From positions 310,001 to 374,000 of the forward strand of contig NZ_CANMRN010000001.1 of the NCBI RefSeq assembly GCF_947500265.1: a stretch of 64,000 nt of DNA, written 5' to 3'. Position 1 is the first letter of the stretch. Each line of letters opens with the position of its first letter. Below the pieces are notes generated by a model that was not told the origin of the DNA, did no database searches, and was given only the letters and a program-made list of their open reading frames with translations. Shown here piece by piece: positions 46,001 through 54,353 of this stretch. Source of the DNA: an uncultured Psychrobacter sp. Its GTDB lineage: Bacteria > Pseudomonadota > Gammaproteobacteria > Pseudomonadales > Moraxellaceae. Both the position numbers and the translations under genes were made by a program.

Positions 46001-48723
46001 TTTGTTGTCGCCGTGTTTAAGGTATCATCCGCAAGCTGCTGTAATTGAGCATAGAGCTTAGACATATTAGTATGTTGGCTGGCAGGCGATTGGCTTGAGA
46101 GTTTGATACTGATCCAAGCCGGTTGCTGGTCTTTTTCAGTCAGTAATCCGTAACGCTCGAGCGCCAATAAAGCCACTCTTACTTGGGTATTAAGTTGTTC
46201 AGTCTCGTCATCTGGTGCAAGTATAGGCGCTAGTACACTGCTAGGGAACCATTGATCTTGCATGGGTTTACTGAGAGCTGGACGTATGGCTGTCCAACAG
46301 TCTCTTAAGGTATTTGTATTTGGTATGCGTGACTCACGCTCTTGGAAAAACAAAGCTTCAATATCTCTTTGACCCCATAGCATATATGCTGCGCCGACCT
46401 CATACGACTTACGTGCTGCACGGCCAATCTCCTGAATATAAGACTCAAGGTTATTCGGCGGCCCACTATGGATAACAGTATGGATGCCCTCTTTATCAAT
46501 GCCCATGCCAAAAGCATTGGTACAGACCACTACGTCTAGCTCATCATTTTTAAATTTTTCAAGTACACTCTTTTTCTGCCCCTCATTTAATTTAGAATGA
46601 TAGGCGGCGGACACTAAGCCTTTTTGGGCGAAATCGTCAGCATATTGATCACAGCCTTTACGGTTACGCAGATAAACTATAGCCACGCCTTTTTCAGGAT
46701 GTTCTGGATATTGGTTTTCGTACCAAACTTTGCGCTCATTTATAATTTTATAGATATGCGCTTCACGCTCGTCCTTGGCTGCTTCTATAAAATGCGCAGT
46801 AATATCGTCACGCCAAATCTTAAGGCTTTCGATAGGGGTGCCATATTGCACCAAAGTTTTATTGTCAGTTAAGGCAGTAAGCTTATCTACCAGCTCACTT
46901 TCTAAATCATCTTTGACACGTGTAGAGGCTGTGGCGGTCACTAAGCTTATGGTAGGGGGCAAGAATTCCGATGCGTTACTGCTAGTATTTGTTCTAGATG
47001 CGTTAGTATTGTCCTGATCAGATATCATTTCTAACATATCAAGCTGAAGCTTACCCTCTTTAATGTCGCTCTGGCGCTCAAGCTGCTTTGTAAAGTGTTC
47101 TCGAAGCTCGTCGCTATAACATGCCATCATGTGATCGGCGATACGCAAAAAGTCTGGGCGAAAATCAGTGCCCCATTGGCTAAGCGTATGCGCCTCATCT
47201 AATACCCAAAATGCTGGTGGGCGATTTTTGAGTAGTTGACGAATACTATGTGTACGTAGCCGCTCTGGACTCATATAAATAATATCAATATCGCCTTGCC
47301 AAATACCGTCTAAGATGTCTTTTTGGGTTTCTATGGACTGTCCTGAAGTCAGATAAGCAATACGGTTGGCGTAGTCTGGTAAATCAGTATGCAAGTTGAC
47401 AACTTGGTCTTCGATTAATGCCTTTAAAGGCGATATCACTACGGTCAGCTGACGTTGGCACCTACTTAATATCAGTGCAGGTAGCTGAAAGGTCAAGCTT
47501 TTACCGCCACCTGTTGGTAATATGCCAAGAGGAATGTCTTTATTCATCAGCACTGCTTTGACAATAGACATCTGTCCTTCGCGCAAATGCTCAAATCCAA
47601 AAAAGTGATGACACTGTTGATTAATCCAATCTTCACTCGGTTCATGCAAATGCCAAAAAGTATTTTCAGCTTGGCTAAAACTATGTCTGTGGAAAGGATG
47701 CTTGATAAGCCATACTGGACGGCGTGCTTGTGGCTTATCAAAATATCTTAGCCAGTTAATAAAGGTGGCTAAACCAAGATGTTGCCATAATGTTGAGTGC
47801 TCTTTATCATCATTGCTTATATGAGTATTGCCCATATAACTTTCTAATAGGTTGATAAGATCAGTTCGATTTCCTGCGGGCAAGTTGTCAAAGATAGCTT
47901 TTATATCAAAGATATTATCTTCATCTATAGCAAAGTAGCTTTGACGGCTGAGCGTGTGTAAATGCAAAAGCTGTGGTAATAGCTTGTGCAGTAGTATTTG
48001 CATATTGGTAGGTAGGATTTGCCACGCCTGTGTGCAAAGCCCAAATACACAGCGACTTTCTAAGCAGTCAAGGACTGGGTTATTATAATCGACATTGGCT
48101 TTGTAGAGCTTAGCCAAGGCGTGGCTAGGCTGGTGCGGAATAAATAGGCAGCTCAGTATCAGTGTATCCCAAGCTTTTGCTTGCCATCGAAGCAGTTTGT
48201 CAGAACCGTCAAGCTGGCTTGTTAATAGCGTGTGTTTATAGCTAGTGGTTGATAATGTGTCGTTTAATAGCGAATATAGGTGAGGTAAATCAAACTCAAT
48301 TAAATGGTGGCCACCTAAAAAATCAGCTTTATTTAATATTTCATAAATGACATCTGACTGTTGTCGAAACTGCTGAGCATTAAAGTGCCAATAGTAGTCG
48401 TTGATTAAGAAAGCACCATCTATCAGTGTCTCATTTTTAGGGTTGATTTCCAAATCAAGCCATAGAGTTTGTTGTGGGTTCAACTTTGAGAGGAGTTCAG
48501 ATGCACTCTGAACGGCTGTTAATTTCTCTATATACTTCGCTGCATTGAGACGTAGAAACTCCGGTAAGCTGCTAGGTTTTGATGTTTGGATATCTGCTGT
48601 AGATGGAAGTGCGCTATTTATGGGATCAGAAATATCGTTATGACTGTTTTGAGGACTAATCTGCCCAGATATTCTGGAAGGTGAAAAAGAAGTAGGCTGG
48701 ATAAAATCGGGTAGGTCTGACAT
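43012..48723 (-). CDS. DEDD exonuclease - RecQ helicase - UvrD helicase fusion, ~1900 aa
   Basis: Three enzyme parts are fused. Residues about 80-240 form a DEDD-type exonuclease-like domain with WLDLEI (DxE) and GHHLIEFDLPHL. Residues about 395-800 are a RecQ helicase: LGILPTGGGKSLTFQLPAL, DEAHTLSQWGTDFRPDF, and ESYIQEIGRAARK. Winged-helix-like and linker regions follow. Residues about 1260-1780 are a UvrD/Rep helicase: AGPGSGKTTVVVHRVAYLL, VDEFQDIDEYQYQMI, VGDDDQNLYAFRGASIQYIQ, and YVALTRAKQTLSLLL. ATG 48723 (MSDLPDFIQP) is preferred to the longer frame from 48771. The order exonuclease-RecQ recalls the eukaryotic WRN helicase. A DNA-processing or anti-phage role is inferred from the neighbouring defence genes. 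Confidence 0.85.
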   Translation of the reverse strand: MSDLPDFIQPTSFSPSRISGQISPQNSHNDISDPINSALPSTADIQTSKPSSLPEFLRLNAAKYIEKLTAVQSASELLSKLNPQQTLWLDLEINPKNETLIDGAFLINDYYWHFNAQQFRQQSDVIYEILNKADFLGGHHLIEFDLPHLYSLLNDTLSTTSYKHTLLTSQLDGSDKLLRWQAKAWDTLILSCLFIPHQPSHALAKLYKANVDYNNPVLDCLESRCVFGLCTQAWQILPTNMQILLHKLLPQLLHLHTLSRQSYFAIDEDNIFDIKAIFDNLPAGNRTDLINLLESYMGNTHISNDDKEHSTLWQHLGLATFINWLRYFDKPQARRPVWLIKHPFHRHSFSQAENTFWHLHEPSEDWINQQCHHFFGFEHLREGQMSIVKAVLMNKDIPLGILPTGGGKSLTFQLPALILSRCQRQLTVVISPLKALIEDQVVNLHTDLPDYANRIAYLTSGQSIETQKDILDGIWQGDIDIIYMSPERLRTHSIRQLLKNRPPAFWVLDEAHTLSQWGTDFRPDFLRIADHMMACYSDELREHFTKQLERQSDIKEGKLQLDMLEMISDQDNTNASRTNTSSNASEFLPPTISLVTATASTRVKDDLESELVDKLTALTDNKTLVQYGTPIESLKIWRDDITAHFIEAAKDEREAHIYKIINERKVWYENQYPEHPEKGVAIVYLRNRKGCDQYADDFAQKGLVSAAYHSKLNEGQKKSVLEKFKNDELDVVVCTNAFGMGIDKEGIHTVIHSGPPNNLESYIQEIGRAARKSYEVGAAYMLWGQRDIEALFFQERESRIPNTNTLRDCWTAIRPALSKPMQDQWFPSSVLAPILAPDDETEQLNTQVRVALLALERYGLLTEKDQQPAWISIKLSSQSPASQHTNMSKLYAQLQQLADDTLNTATTNIVSAKHSSDEGSNNDNNTGLTRYHLPELALALGYSVKSLLKGLRELVNQGHAQWQVVVRVRLKYTHRYLKGELNRLSRIITALEECLNSSYGALNGTEAIQMQGTTQLNTKALDNWLIQQRHNLSSKRHILPMFRALGILKTRNHGTTQVFVSSTNRTKLWLIDEDLPDNWESWVRYAKVLVADLTPLYEEHLLPALPDKKDGDGKEFHLDTLAQKLQRDPDTILTQLEQLQRLELIELSRLDDTQDAIFFIGKHRKSTSKYHENAYQYLQTHYQDRCARIHMLSFWLQADADVQKALIEDYFTQPLSEVIKTYINNDIDVHKPYIKDYEKEILPKYFSDTQVQIIKETSRAAMVLAGPGSGKTTVVVHRVAYLLMIEEIKPEKILILAYNRLAVAELRSRLLALIGYHAINVTIQTFHGLARQITGLSEKDAPDAALDEIATRIEHLSQEKNLQKRRDNARYQWMIEQAISQLQERPQHFQYIMVDEFQDIDEYQYQMIGLLADLQTQDDNNSDTDDSYIAIDADSDATDDNFEQRGYLMVVGDDDQNLYAFRGASIQYIQQFADNYHVNTEQKYYLLNNYRSANNIVELANEFIATTLPSSERLKQAEHSIKATKPYPNSPIRYGYYQQTKGVDMAAWIASDIEQRLASNEQKNAVPETIAVLAPKWSYFDAIQHYLEALNISSQRYNENEQVTPINSFIGQALFKDLSAKRLDFIEGNVAEFLECWRVKRGLNHLDKAWEAIISCTQDMENVTYEQVLQAIESILYDDKTQVILITYHSAKGMEFDHIYVIDDQLSNSSSNAQADHSHDRPLYVALTRAKQTLSLLLHHKTYHPTLANILLTHAEQIDLPAVSPPSMLTFHRFMRLDELVLTPRALVNDSGRKFVEQTFCHDSWTKTRDDILGLFDVACYKQDRKSDGFYSAKGQQVAQFSTAFSKEYSSQGQGNQHLLMTGFTTTLFYQQDISWYEKSGYHGSEGSHYLIVPYVQFNMQCR

Positions 48724-49345
48724 GTTTTCAGCTTCTAAGTAGTAGGTAAATAAACGAACTATAGTATACAATTCTCTTTATCTTAGCCAGAGTCATAATG
48801 GGCGAGCACTTGCAAGTATTATCATATTCTTAATAAACCCTAATATTAATAACAGCATCTAAGTAAAAACCAAAGTACTAAGCACTAAATATGGTGCTAA
48901 CGCTGCGTACTATATATGGTTGGCATCATATTTTTTGATTATTAAGATGTGCTTACTTTCAATGCTTAATCAGAGAGTCTGCACCTTAGACGCGTGGTTA
49001 AATAAGACTTTTGATAAGGAATTATTGCGATCAAAATTATGTGGCTATTCATCAATCAGATAGATAGAAACATCAATTTTAGTTTATTATTATTCATAAT
49101 TGATATATTACGCGCTAGTTGCACAAGGATAGATAGCAAATTTTGTCGCTATCGATGTGAAAACTGCCAACTCAAACTTTGGCTCTATCTGCCAAGTAGA
49201 AATGGCAAAGTATATAAAAGGTAAGCTGATAAATACCTACTGTTACTTGAACTAAAAACTCTTGTCATGTATCTAAAATTAGTTGACCACTACAGTTCAA
49301 CTACTGTAAATAACTCGCTAAATAATTTAAATAATAAGGAATATA
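48724..49345. other. divergent intergenic region
   Basis: About 620 bases between the divergent helicase-fusion and mcrB genes, so both promoters should lie here. A short plus-strand frame at 49039-49224 has no ribosome-binding site and is discounted. No other structure is noted. Confidence 0.45.
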
Positions 49346-51169
49346 ATGACAAATGACATTATTCACCCAGTTCACCAGCTATATAATACATTTATTGAAG
49401 AATGCTTATTGAAGAATAATTCAATCCTCACTAATGAAGAAGACATATTTACATTAGAAAATTTGAAGAAAGTAAAAATCTGTTTTTTGGACTCACCTAT
49501 AGAAGATAGCAATCAAGATTTTTGGCAAAAAATTAAACAGCAGTTTGAGCATGCAGATTACGAAACAAAGCTTTGCTTTGCTCATCTAAATTGGCTCTGG
49601 AGCTTACCTGCTCATGACATAACTGCTGATACCAAAGAGAAAACACCTATCTGGATATTGGGTGAAGAAGTAGACATCCGTCGCTTTAATGAATGTAGGC
49701 GAGAAAATTTTTTCCCTAAGTATGGTGTAGGTTCAACAGGTCAGTATCATAAAACTAATAAACCTGTAGAGTTAAACTACTTATTGATTCTCTGCATAAC
49801 ACTTAAAGAGAAGGTAGATAATGGAGGGTTTGATAAAGAAGCCATAAATGCTTTCATTATTGAAAACGCTGACATACTTTTTGAGGAAAATACTTACAGC
49901 ATTGGTGAAGCAGAGTATCGACAACTAAAAAACAAAACAATCGCTATGCAAAGCTTAATGCTTCATTTAGCAAATCCTGACAAATATGAGCCCATAGCTT
50001 CAAAGCAAGATAAGCTAGCGATTAAGCAACACTTTGATGCTTTGATAAAAGATTTACCAGGATTAAAAGAAGATATTAATCTTGATGAAGAGGTTTCACT
50101 GATCAAAGAGCAGTTAGTTATATCGCAGCAAGAGCTACAGTTAGACTTCAAAAATGGGTTTAGCTTCTATAATGATCAGCTTTGGCATATTTGGAACAAG
50201 GGCATACATAATCTATCAGATGACCTGATGGCATTGCAGTATAAAAAAGCGATAGTATATTATGGCCCCCCAGGCACAGGAAAAACACACTCTGCAAACG
50301 CCTTAGCTGAATCTTTAATTGCTATTCATTTTTTACATAAAAAAGAAAACTTACAGCGCTTCCTTAAAGATAAAAAAACTGTTGTAGATGGCCGAATACA
50401 TCATCTTCAATTTAATCCAAATACCTCTTATGAAGATTTCATAGCAGGCTACCAACTAAAATCAACCCCTGATGGCTCGGAAACAGTTCCTGTCGAAGGC
50501 CAATTGTTCAATATTATCGAAAAAGCAAACCAAGAAACTGAAACTACTGACAAAGATAACAAAATAAAGCTACCTCATGTACTCATTTTAGATGAGATAA
50601 ATAGGGTGGATTTATCACGTGTGTTTGGGGAGTTGTTCTCTGCTATGGAGTATCGGAACAAACCTATCGAAACTGCAATTAAAGGTATTACACTCATTAT
50701 TCCTGATAATTTATACATTATCGGAACCATGAATGAAATTGATTTTTCCGTAGAGCGTATGGACTTTGCTTTACGCAGACGATTTTTGTGGAAGTTTAAA
50801 GGCTATGATAAAGACGTTTTATTTAATATGCTCAGTCAGAATTCACATGACAAGCTATCAGAACATATTGAAGGATTTGTAAATGACTGCACTTTATTGA
50901 ATGAATATATAAGTACAAAAATAGATGAGCTGGGCGTAGATTACCAAATTGGGCATACTTTTTTTGCTGAGTTACCTAAGATTTATGAACAAAACGCCAA
51001 TTTGACAGGTAAAAGTAGAAACACGTTGAAGTTATACAAAGAAGCACGAGATATTTTATGGAATTTTTCAATAAAACCTATGTTAGAGGCTTTTTTAGGC
51101 AATACGGACAAAAAGATGGTACAGAAATATTTAACTAATGCTAAGAAATTTTTTACTCATGCAAAGTGA
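49346..51169 (+). CDS. mcrB: McrB-like AAA+ GTPase of a McrBC restriction system
   Basis: A 607-residue protein with an AAA+ domain at the C-terminal half: Walker A YYGPPGTGKTHSANAL (about 307), LQFNPNTSYEDFIAGYQ, VLILDEINRVDLSRVFGELF and the McrB signature GTMNEIDFSVERMDFALRRRF. The ~300-residue N-terminal region is unlike the DUF3578 domain of E. coli McrB and probably recognises a different modified DNA. McrB hydrolyses GTP to translocate DNA and activates McrC. The gene overlaps mcrC by about 30 bases. Confidence 0.92.
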   Translation: MTNDIIHPVHQLYNTFIEECLLKNNSILTNEEDIFTLENLKKVKICFLDSPIEDSNQDFWQKIKQQFEHADYETKLCFAHLNWLWSLPAHDITADTKEKTPIWILGEEVDIRRFNECRRENFFPKYGVGSTGQYHKTNKPVELNYLLILCITLKEKVDNGGFDKEAINAFIIENADILFEENTYSIGEAEYRQLKNKTIAMQSLMLHLANPDKYEPIASKQDKLAIKQHFDALIKDLPGLKEDINLDEEVSLIKEQLVISQQELQLDFKNGFSFYNDQLWHIWNKGIHNLSDDLMALQYKKAIVYYGPPGTGKTHSANALAESLIAIHFLHKKENLQRFLKDKKTVVDGRIHHLQFNPNTSYEDFIAGYQLKSTPDGSETVPVEGQLFNIIEKANQETETTDKDNKIKLPHVLILDEINRVDLSRVFGELFSAMEYRNKPIETAIKGITLIIPDNLYIIGTMNEIDFSVERMDFALRRRFLWKFKGYDKDVLFNMLSQNSHDKLSEHIEGFVNDCTLLNEYISTKIDELGVDYQIGHTFFAELPKIYEQNANLTGKSRNTLKLYKEARDILWNFSIKPMLEAFLGNTDKKMVQKYLTNAKKFFTHAK

Positions 51170-52466
51170 TATTTGCACCATAAAAGTCAGGGATTGCTCG
51201 TATATTGATATAGAGGCAAATATGGCAGTTGTTATTAACAGCTGCTTTACAAGCACCAATGTATTTAGAATTAACACTGACTCAGTGGGCGATGAAACAC
51301 CATTGTTAAGTTATAGTTATACTCATAAAAAGTGGCTGACAGGTAGATATATTGGAAAATTATATTTCGAATACAATGGTAGACCTCATTGTTTTGAAGT
51401 GCAGCCTCGTTTTGGTAATGCCAATATCTTAATATTATTAGAAGAAATATTTAATATTAAACTTGCACACAGCACTTCCGAGTACAAGCTGTATGATAAC
51501 AGTGATAATGAGCTTTTAAAAAAGATTATAAGCATAATATGGGTTAAGACCCTGAGCAAAATTAATATACACGGTTTGCCGAAGCATAAAGTAGAAAAGC
51601 TAAATAAAAGTAGTACTGTAAGAGGTAAGATAGCTATAAAGAAAAGTGTGTTACCGATTTATAAAGAAAATTATGTAGTCTCAAAGCGGATAGAAAAAGA
51701 AGTAGACAGCACAATTTTGGCGATTTTAAAGAAAGCATACACCATCTTATGCAAAGATTATTATTTAACAGAAAATATGTTAAATGATGCGGTAAAAGAG
51801 GTAATAAGAGTACCGTGCCATAACAAGCAGGTTATCACCACGACCCAATTCCAAAAAATAAAATATGGCGCTATTTATGCTAACTATAAAGAAATAGTAG
51901 ATTTCTCTTGGCATATTATTCAGTATAAGAAACAATCATCAATGCATGAAATGGCAGATATAATGGGTAATGCCTTATTTTTAGACATGGCAGAGATATG
52001 GGAAAAATATCTATTCACTATCTTAAAAAAATACTTTGCGCCTAGAGGATGGCATGTTTACTCACAGCAGTATAGAATCTACCAAAACACAGGTTTTGAA
52101 CGAAGTATTATTCCAGATATTATTTTAGAAAAAGATAGTCATGTAGTTGTGCTAGATGCTAAATATAAGCGCATGACCGGTCATTTCAGAGACTATGATA
52201 GAGCTGATTTTTTCCAATTACATACTTACGGCTCTTATATGGAATCACATAATAAAAAGCTAATAGGTTTGGGGTTGATTTATCCACTAAGTGAGAGCTT
52301 CGACAAAGAAAAACTAGATAAGAACTTTGCTAACAATCTTTATGGTGACTCTACGAGTAACACTTGGTTTAAAGTAGATGGAATATGTTTAAAAGACTTA
52401 CATCTCCAATTAACAGAACAAAAAGGCGGTTTTTTGAGAAGAATAGAATCGCTATTGCTTATATGA
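51138..52466 (+). CDS. mcrC: McrC-like PD-(D/E)XK nuclease subunit
   Basis: A 442-residue partner of the preceding McrB. The N-terminal part (LLSYSYTHKKWLTGRYIGKL and FEVQPRFG) is the McrB-binding region, and the C-terminal nuclease motif is SIIPDIILEKDSHVVVLDAK (PD...DAK, about 322-342). It cuts modified foreign DNA when activated by McrB. The start may be ATG 51159 (MQSDICTIKV) instead of 51138; neither has a strong ribosome-binding site and translation is probably coupled to mcrB. Confidence 0.9.
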   Translation: MLRNFLLMQSDICTIKVRDCSYIDIEANMAVVINSCFTSTNVFRINTDSVGDETPLLSYSYTHKKWLTGRYIGKLYFEYNGRPHCFEVQPRFGNANILILLEEIFNIKLAHSTSEYKLYDNSDNELLKKIISIIWVKTLSKINIHGLPKHKVEKLNKSSTVRGKIAIKKSVLPIYKENYVVSKRIEKEVDSTILAILKKAYTILCKDYYLTENMLNDAVKEVIRVPCHNKQVITTTQFQKIKYGAIYANYKEIVDFSWHIIQYKKQSSMHEMADIMGNALFLDMAEIWEKYLFTILKKYFAPRGWHVYSQQYRIYQNTGFERSIIPDIILEKDSHVVVLDAKYKRMTGHFRDYDRADFFQLHTYGSYMESHNKKLIGLGLIYPLSESFDKEKLDKNFANNLYGDSTSNTWFKVDGICLKDLHLQLTEQKGGFLRRIESLLLI

Positions 52467-52863
52467 CCCATATTTGATGCACCCTGACTTTAATCGCTTA
52501 AATAGACTCAAGACCTTTAAAGGGTATAACACCCGCCTTAGTAGTACCGAAGCTTCACAAGTTGATTTCTATACACTCAACCGTAGTGTTCTACAATCAA
52601 TGTTATTGGCTCAATGCAAAGTTATGATCAATCAACACACAATATATGGGTTCAGGATCTAACCTCATTGAAATGACGTGTTGTGATTAAACTGTCTGTC
52701 AATATGACTAATAAAAAGTAACTGATTTATTTATAAAATAAAAAAATAGGGCTTAAATGAATTAGGCTATAAAATACAAAAAAACTTTTTTCCGATGAAT
52801 ATACGACAATTGTATTAATAATTTTATCAGAATGAGCTACTGTGCTTTCAGAGGATTGTTATA
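52467..52863 (+). other. intergenic, AT-rich
   Basis: About 400 bases between mcrC and the HNH gene. A 62-codon frame (52474-52662) has no family signature. No strong terminator is seen. Confidence 0.45.
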
Positions 52864-53925
52864 GTGCCCACGGCAGAATTCCAGCTCAACTTTTTAAGAC
52901 GTATTCAGTGGCTGCTTGAGTCTAGCTCCTATACCTCGACCTATAAATTTGCCTTGTTAATGACAATAGTTAATCTGTCTATAGAGTCTGGAATTAATGA
53001 CGACAGTGAACACAGTATTTCTTATGAGCAGTTAGCAGAGCAGTTTATACAGCTTTACTGGACACAAGCATTACCATACTCAGATCAAAGTAGTGATTCT
53101 GTACTCAGACAAAGCAGTACAACAGGGCAGGCTAGTGTTATTAATAGCATTCTAGATTTGCAGCATAAAACTAAGACAACCAGCCTGACTATAGCTCACA
53201 CACAAAATATCAAACTATGGCAATCCACTATCAAAGATATTTCCTCGACTATCAAAAAGTACCCCGCAAGATATCTACAAAGTGCGGAGGACAAAGTTAG
53301 TCGTGAGTTCTTATATGTTTATGACTCAAAATCAAAGGTAATAACTTTAAAGCCTGGTATTGCATACGGTTTTACACGCTTTAGTAAAATAATTAACAAG
53401 CTATGCCAGCAATACTGGACAGAGTTCGTACGTAAGAACAGTCGTAACCAAATACATTTTAGTGATGATATTGATTTGCAGCAGTTCTTGTTCAATCAAT
53501 CGCGCCAAAGTCTAAAAGTATTAATACCTATACTGATTGATACTCAGCAGGGACAGTGCTTCTATTGTCATAAACCCTTGAGAAACAATATCGAAGTTGA
53601 TCACTTTATTCCTTGGTCGAAATATCCAATTGACACGACTCATAACTTCGTACTTACGGATCATAGCTGCAATAATAGTAAGCGTGATTATCTGGCTGAA
53701 GAGCTGTTTTATGAAAAATGGCTAGAACGCAATCAACAACATGGTGATACGATTGAAAAGGAAGCGAAAACTATTGGTTTTACGACCAATCAACTTCGCT
53801 CTGAAACGATCAGCCAGTGGGCTTATCAAATAGCAGTGGAACATGGGGATTTAGTTTGGTCGCCAGAATCAAGTATAAAATTACGAACTATTAACCCTAG
53901 TTTATTACCTAGGCTTAGAGGCTGA
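52864..53925 (+). CDS. HNH endonuclease
   Basis: A 353-residue protein. The C-terminal third is an HNH nuclease: CFYCHKPL (zinc Cys pair, about 233), EVDHFIPWSKY (catalytic His, about 247) and NFVLTDHSCNNSKRD (about 262-275). The N-terminal 200 residues (FALLMTIVNLSIESG and the LAEQFIQLYW stretch) are helical and are typical of HNH proteins in defence loci. GTG 52864 is used, with AGAGGA 7 bases upstream. A defence role is inferred from its place between McrBC and a PLD-helicase. Confidence 0.86.
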   Translation: MPTAEFQLNFLRRIQWLLESSSYTSTYKFALLMTIVNLSIESGINDDSEHSISYEQLAEQFIQLYWTQALPYSDQSSDSVLRQSSTTGQASVINSILDLQHKTKTTSLTIAHTQNIKLWQSTIKDISSTIKKYPARYLQSAEDKVSREFLYVYDSKSKVITLKPGIAYGFTRFSKIINKLCQQYWTEFVRKNSRNQIHFSDDIDLQQFLFNQSRQSLKVLIPILIDTQQGQCFYCHKPLRNNIEVDHFIPWSKYPIDTTHNFVLTDHSCNNSKRDYLAEELFYEKWLERNQQHGDTIEKEAKTIGFTTNQLRSETISQWAYQIAVEHGDLVWSPESSIKLRTINPSLLPRLRG

Positions 53926-53957
53926 TAAGTAAACTTATTATTATCTACTGGACTAAA

Positions 53958-54353
53958 ATGAAGACTATCGAAGTTGTTGCCGCCATTGTTGTGGATGATG
54001 GAAAAATACTATGCGCTCAACGTGGCAAAAATAAGCTGAATTATCTTTCTGAGAAATTTGAGTTCCCAGGAGGTAAATTAGAAAGTGGTGAAACGCTAGA
54101 ACAAGCATTAGCTCGCGAGATGAGAGAAGAGCTTGATATGTCGATTAGCGTTGATCGCCTATTACTAACAGTTGAGCATGTGTATCCAGACTTTAAAATT
54201 ATTATGCACAGCTTCATTTGTTATACGCAAAGCCGTGCTTTGTTGTTGAATGAACATTTACAAGTGCTTTGGCTAGGTGTGAATGAGCTTGATACACTGG
54301 ATTGGGCTGCTGCTGATCTTCCAATTGTAGAGCAGCTAAAGGCTATTATGTAA
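53958..54353 (+). CDS. Nudix (MutT-like) hydrolase coupled to the helicase gene
   Basis: A 131-residue Nudix protein. The Nudix box reads GGKLESGETLEQALAREMREEL, followed by DMSI, matching G-x5-E-x7-REU-x-EE with Asp in place of the final Gly. VVAAIVVDDGKILCAQRG at the start is MutT-like. It would hydrolyse nucleoside triphosphates. The stop overlaps the start of the helicase gene by one base (TAATG). Such Nudix genes often precede PLD-helicase-DUF3427 genes, so the pair probably acts together rather than in housekeeping 8-oxo-dGTP removal. Confidence 0.88.
   Translation: MKTIEVVAAIVVDDGKILCAQRGKNKLNYLSEKFEFPGGKLESGETLEQALAREMREELDMSISVDRLLLTVEHVYPDFKIIMHSFICYTQSRALLLNEHLQVLWLGVNELDTLDWAAADLPIVEQLKAIM

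Noticed and set aside
49039..49224. Short frame between the helicase fusion and mcrB
   Set aside because: No ribosome-binding site, no homology signature, and it lies where divergent promoters are expected.
52474..52662. Short frame between mcrC and the HNH gene
   Set aside because: No start signal or family; composition is like the surrounding intergenic DNA.
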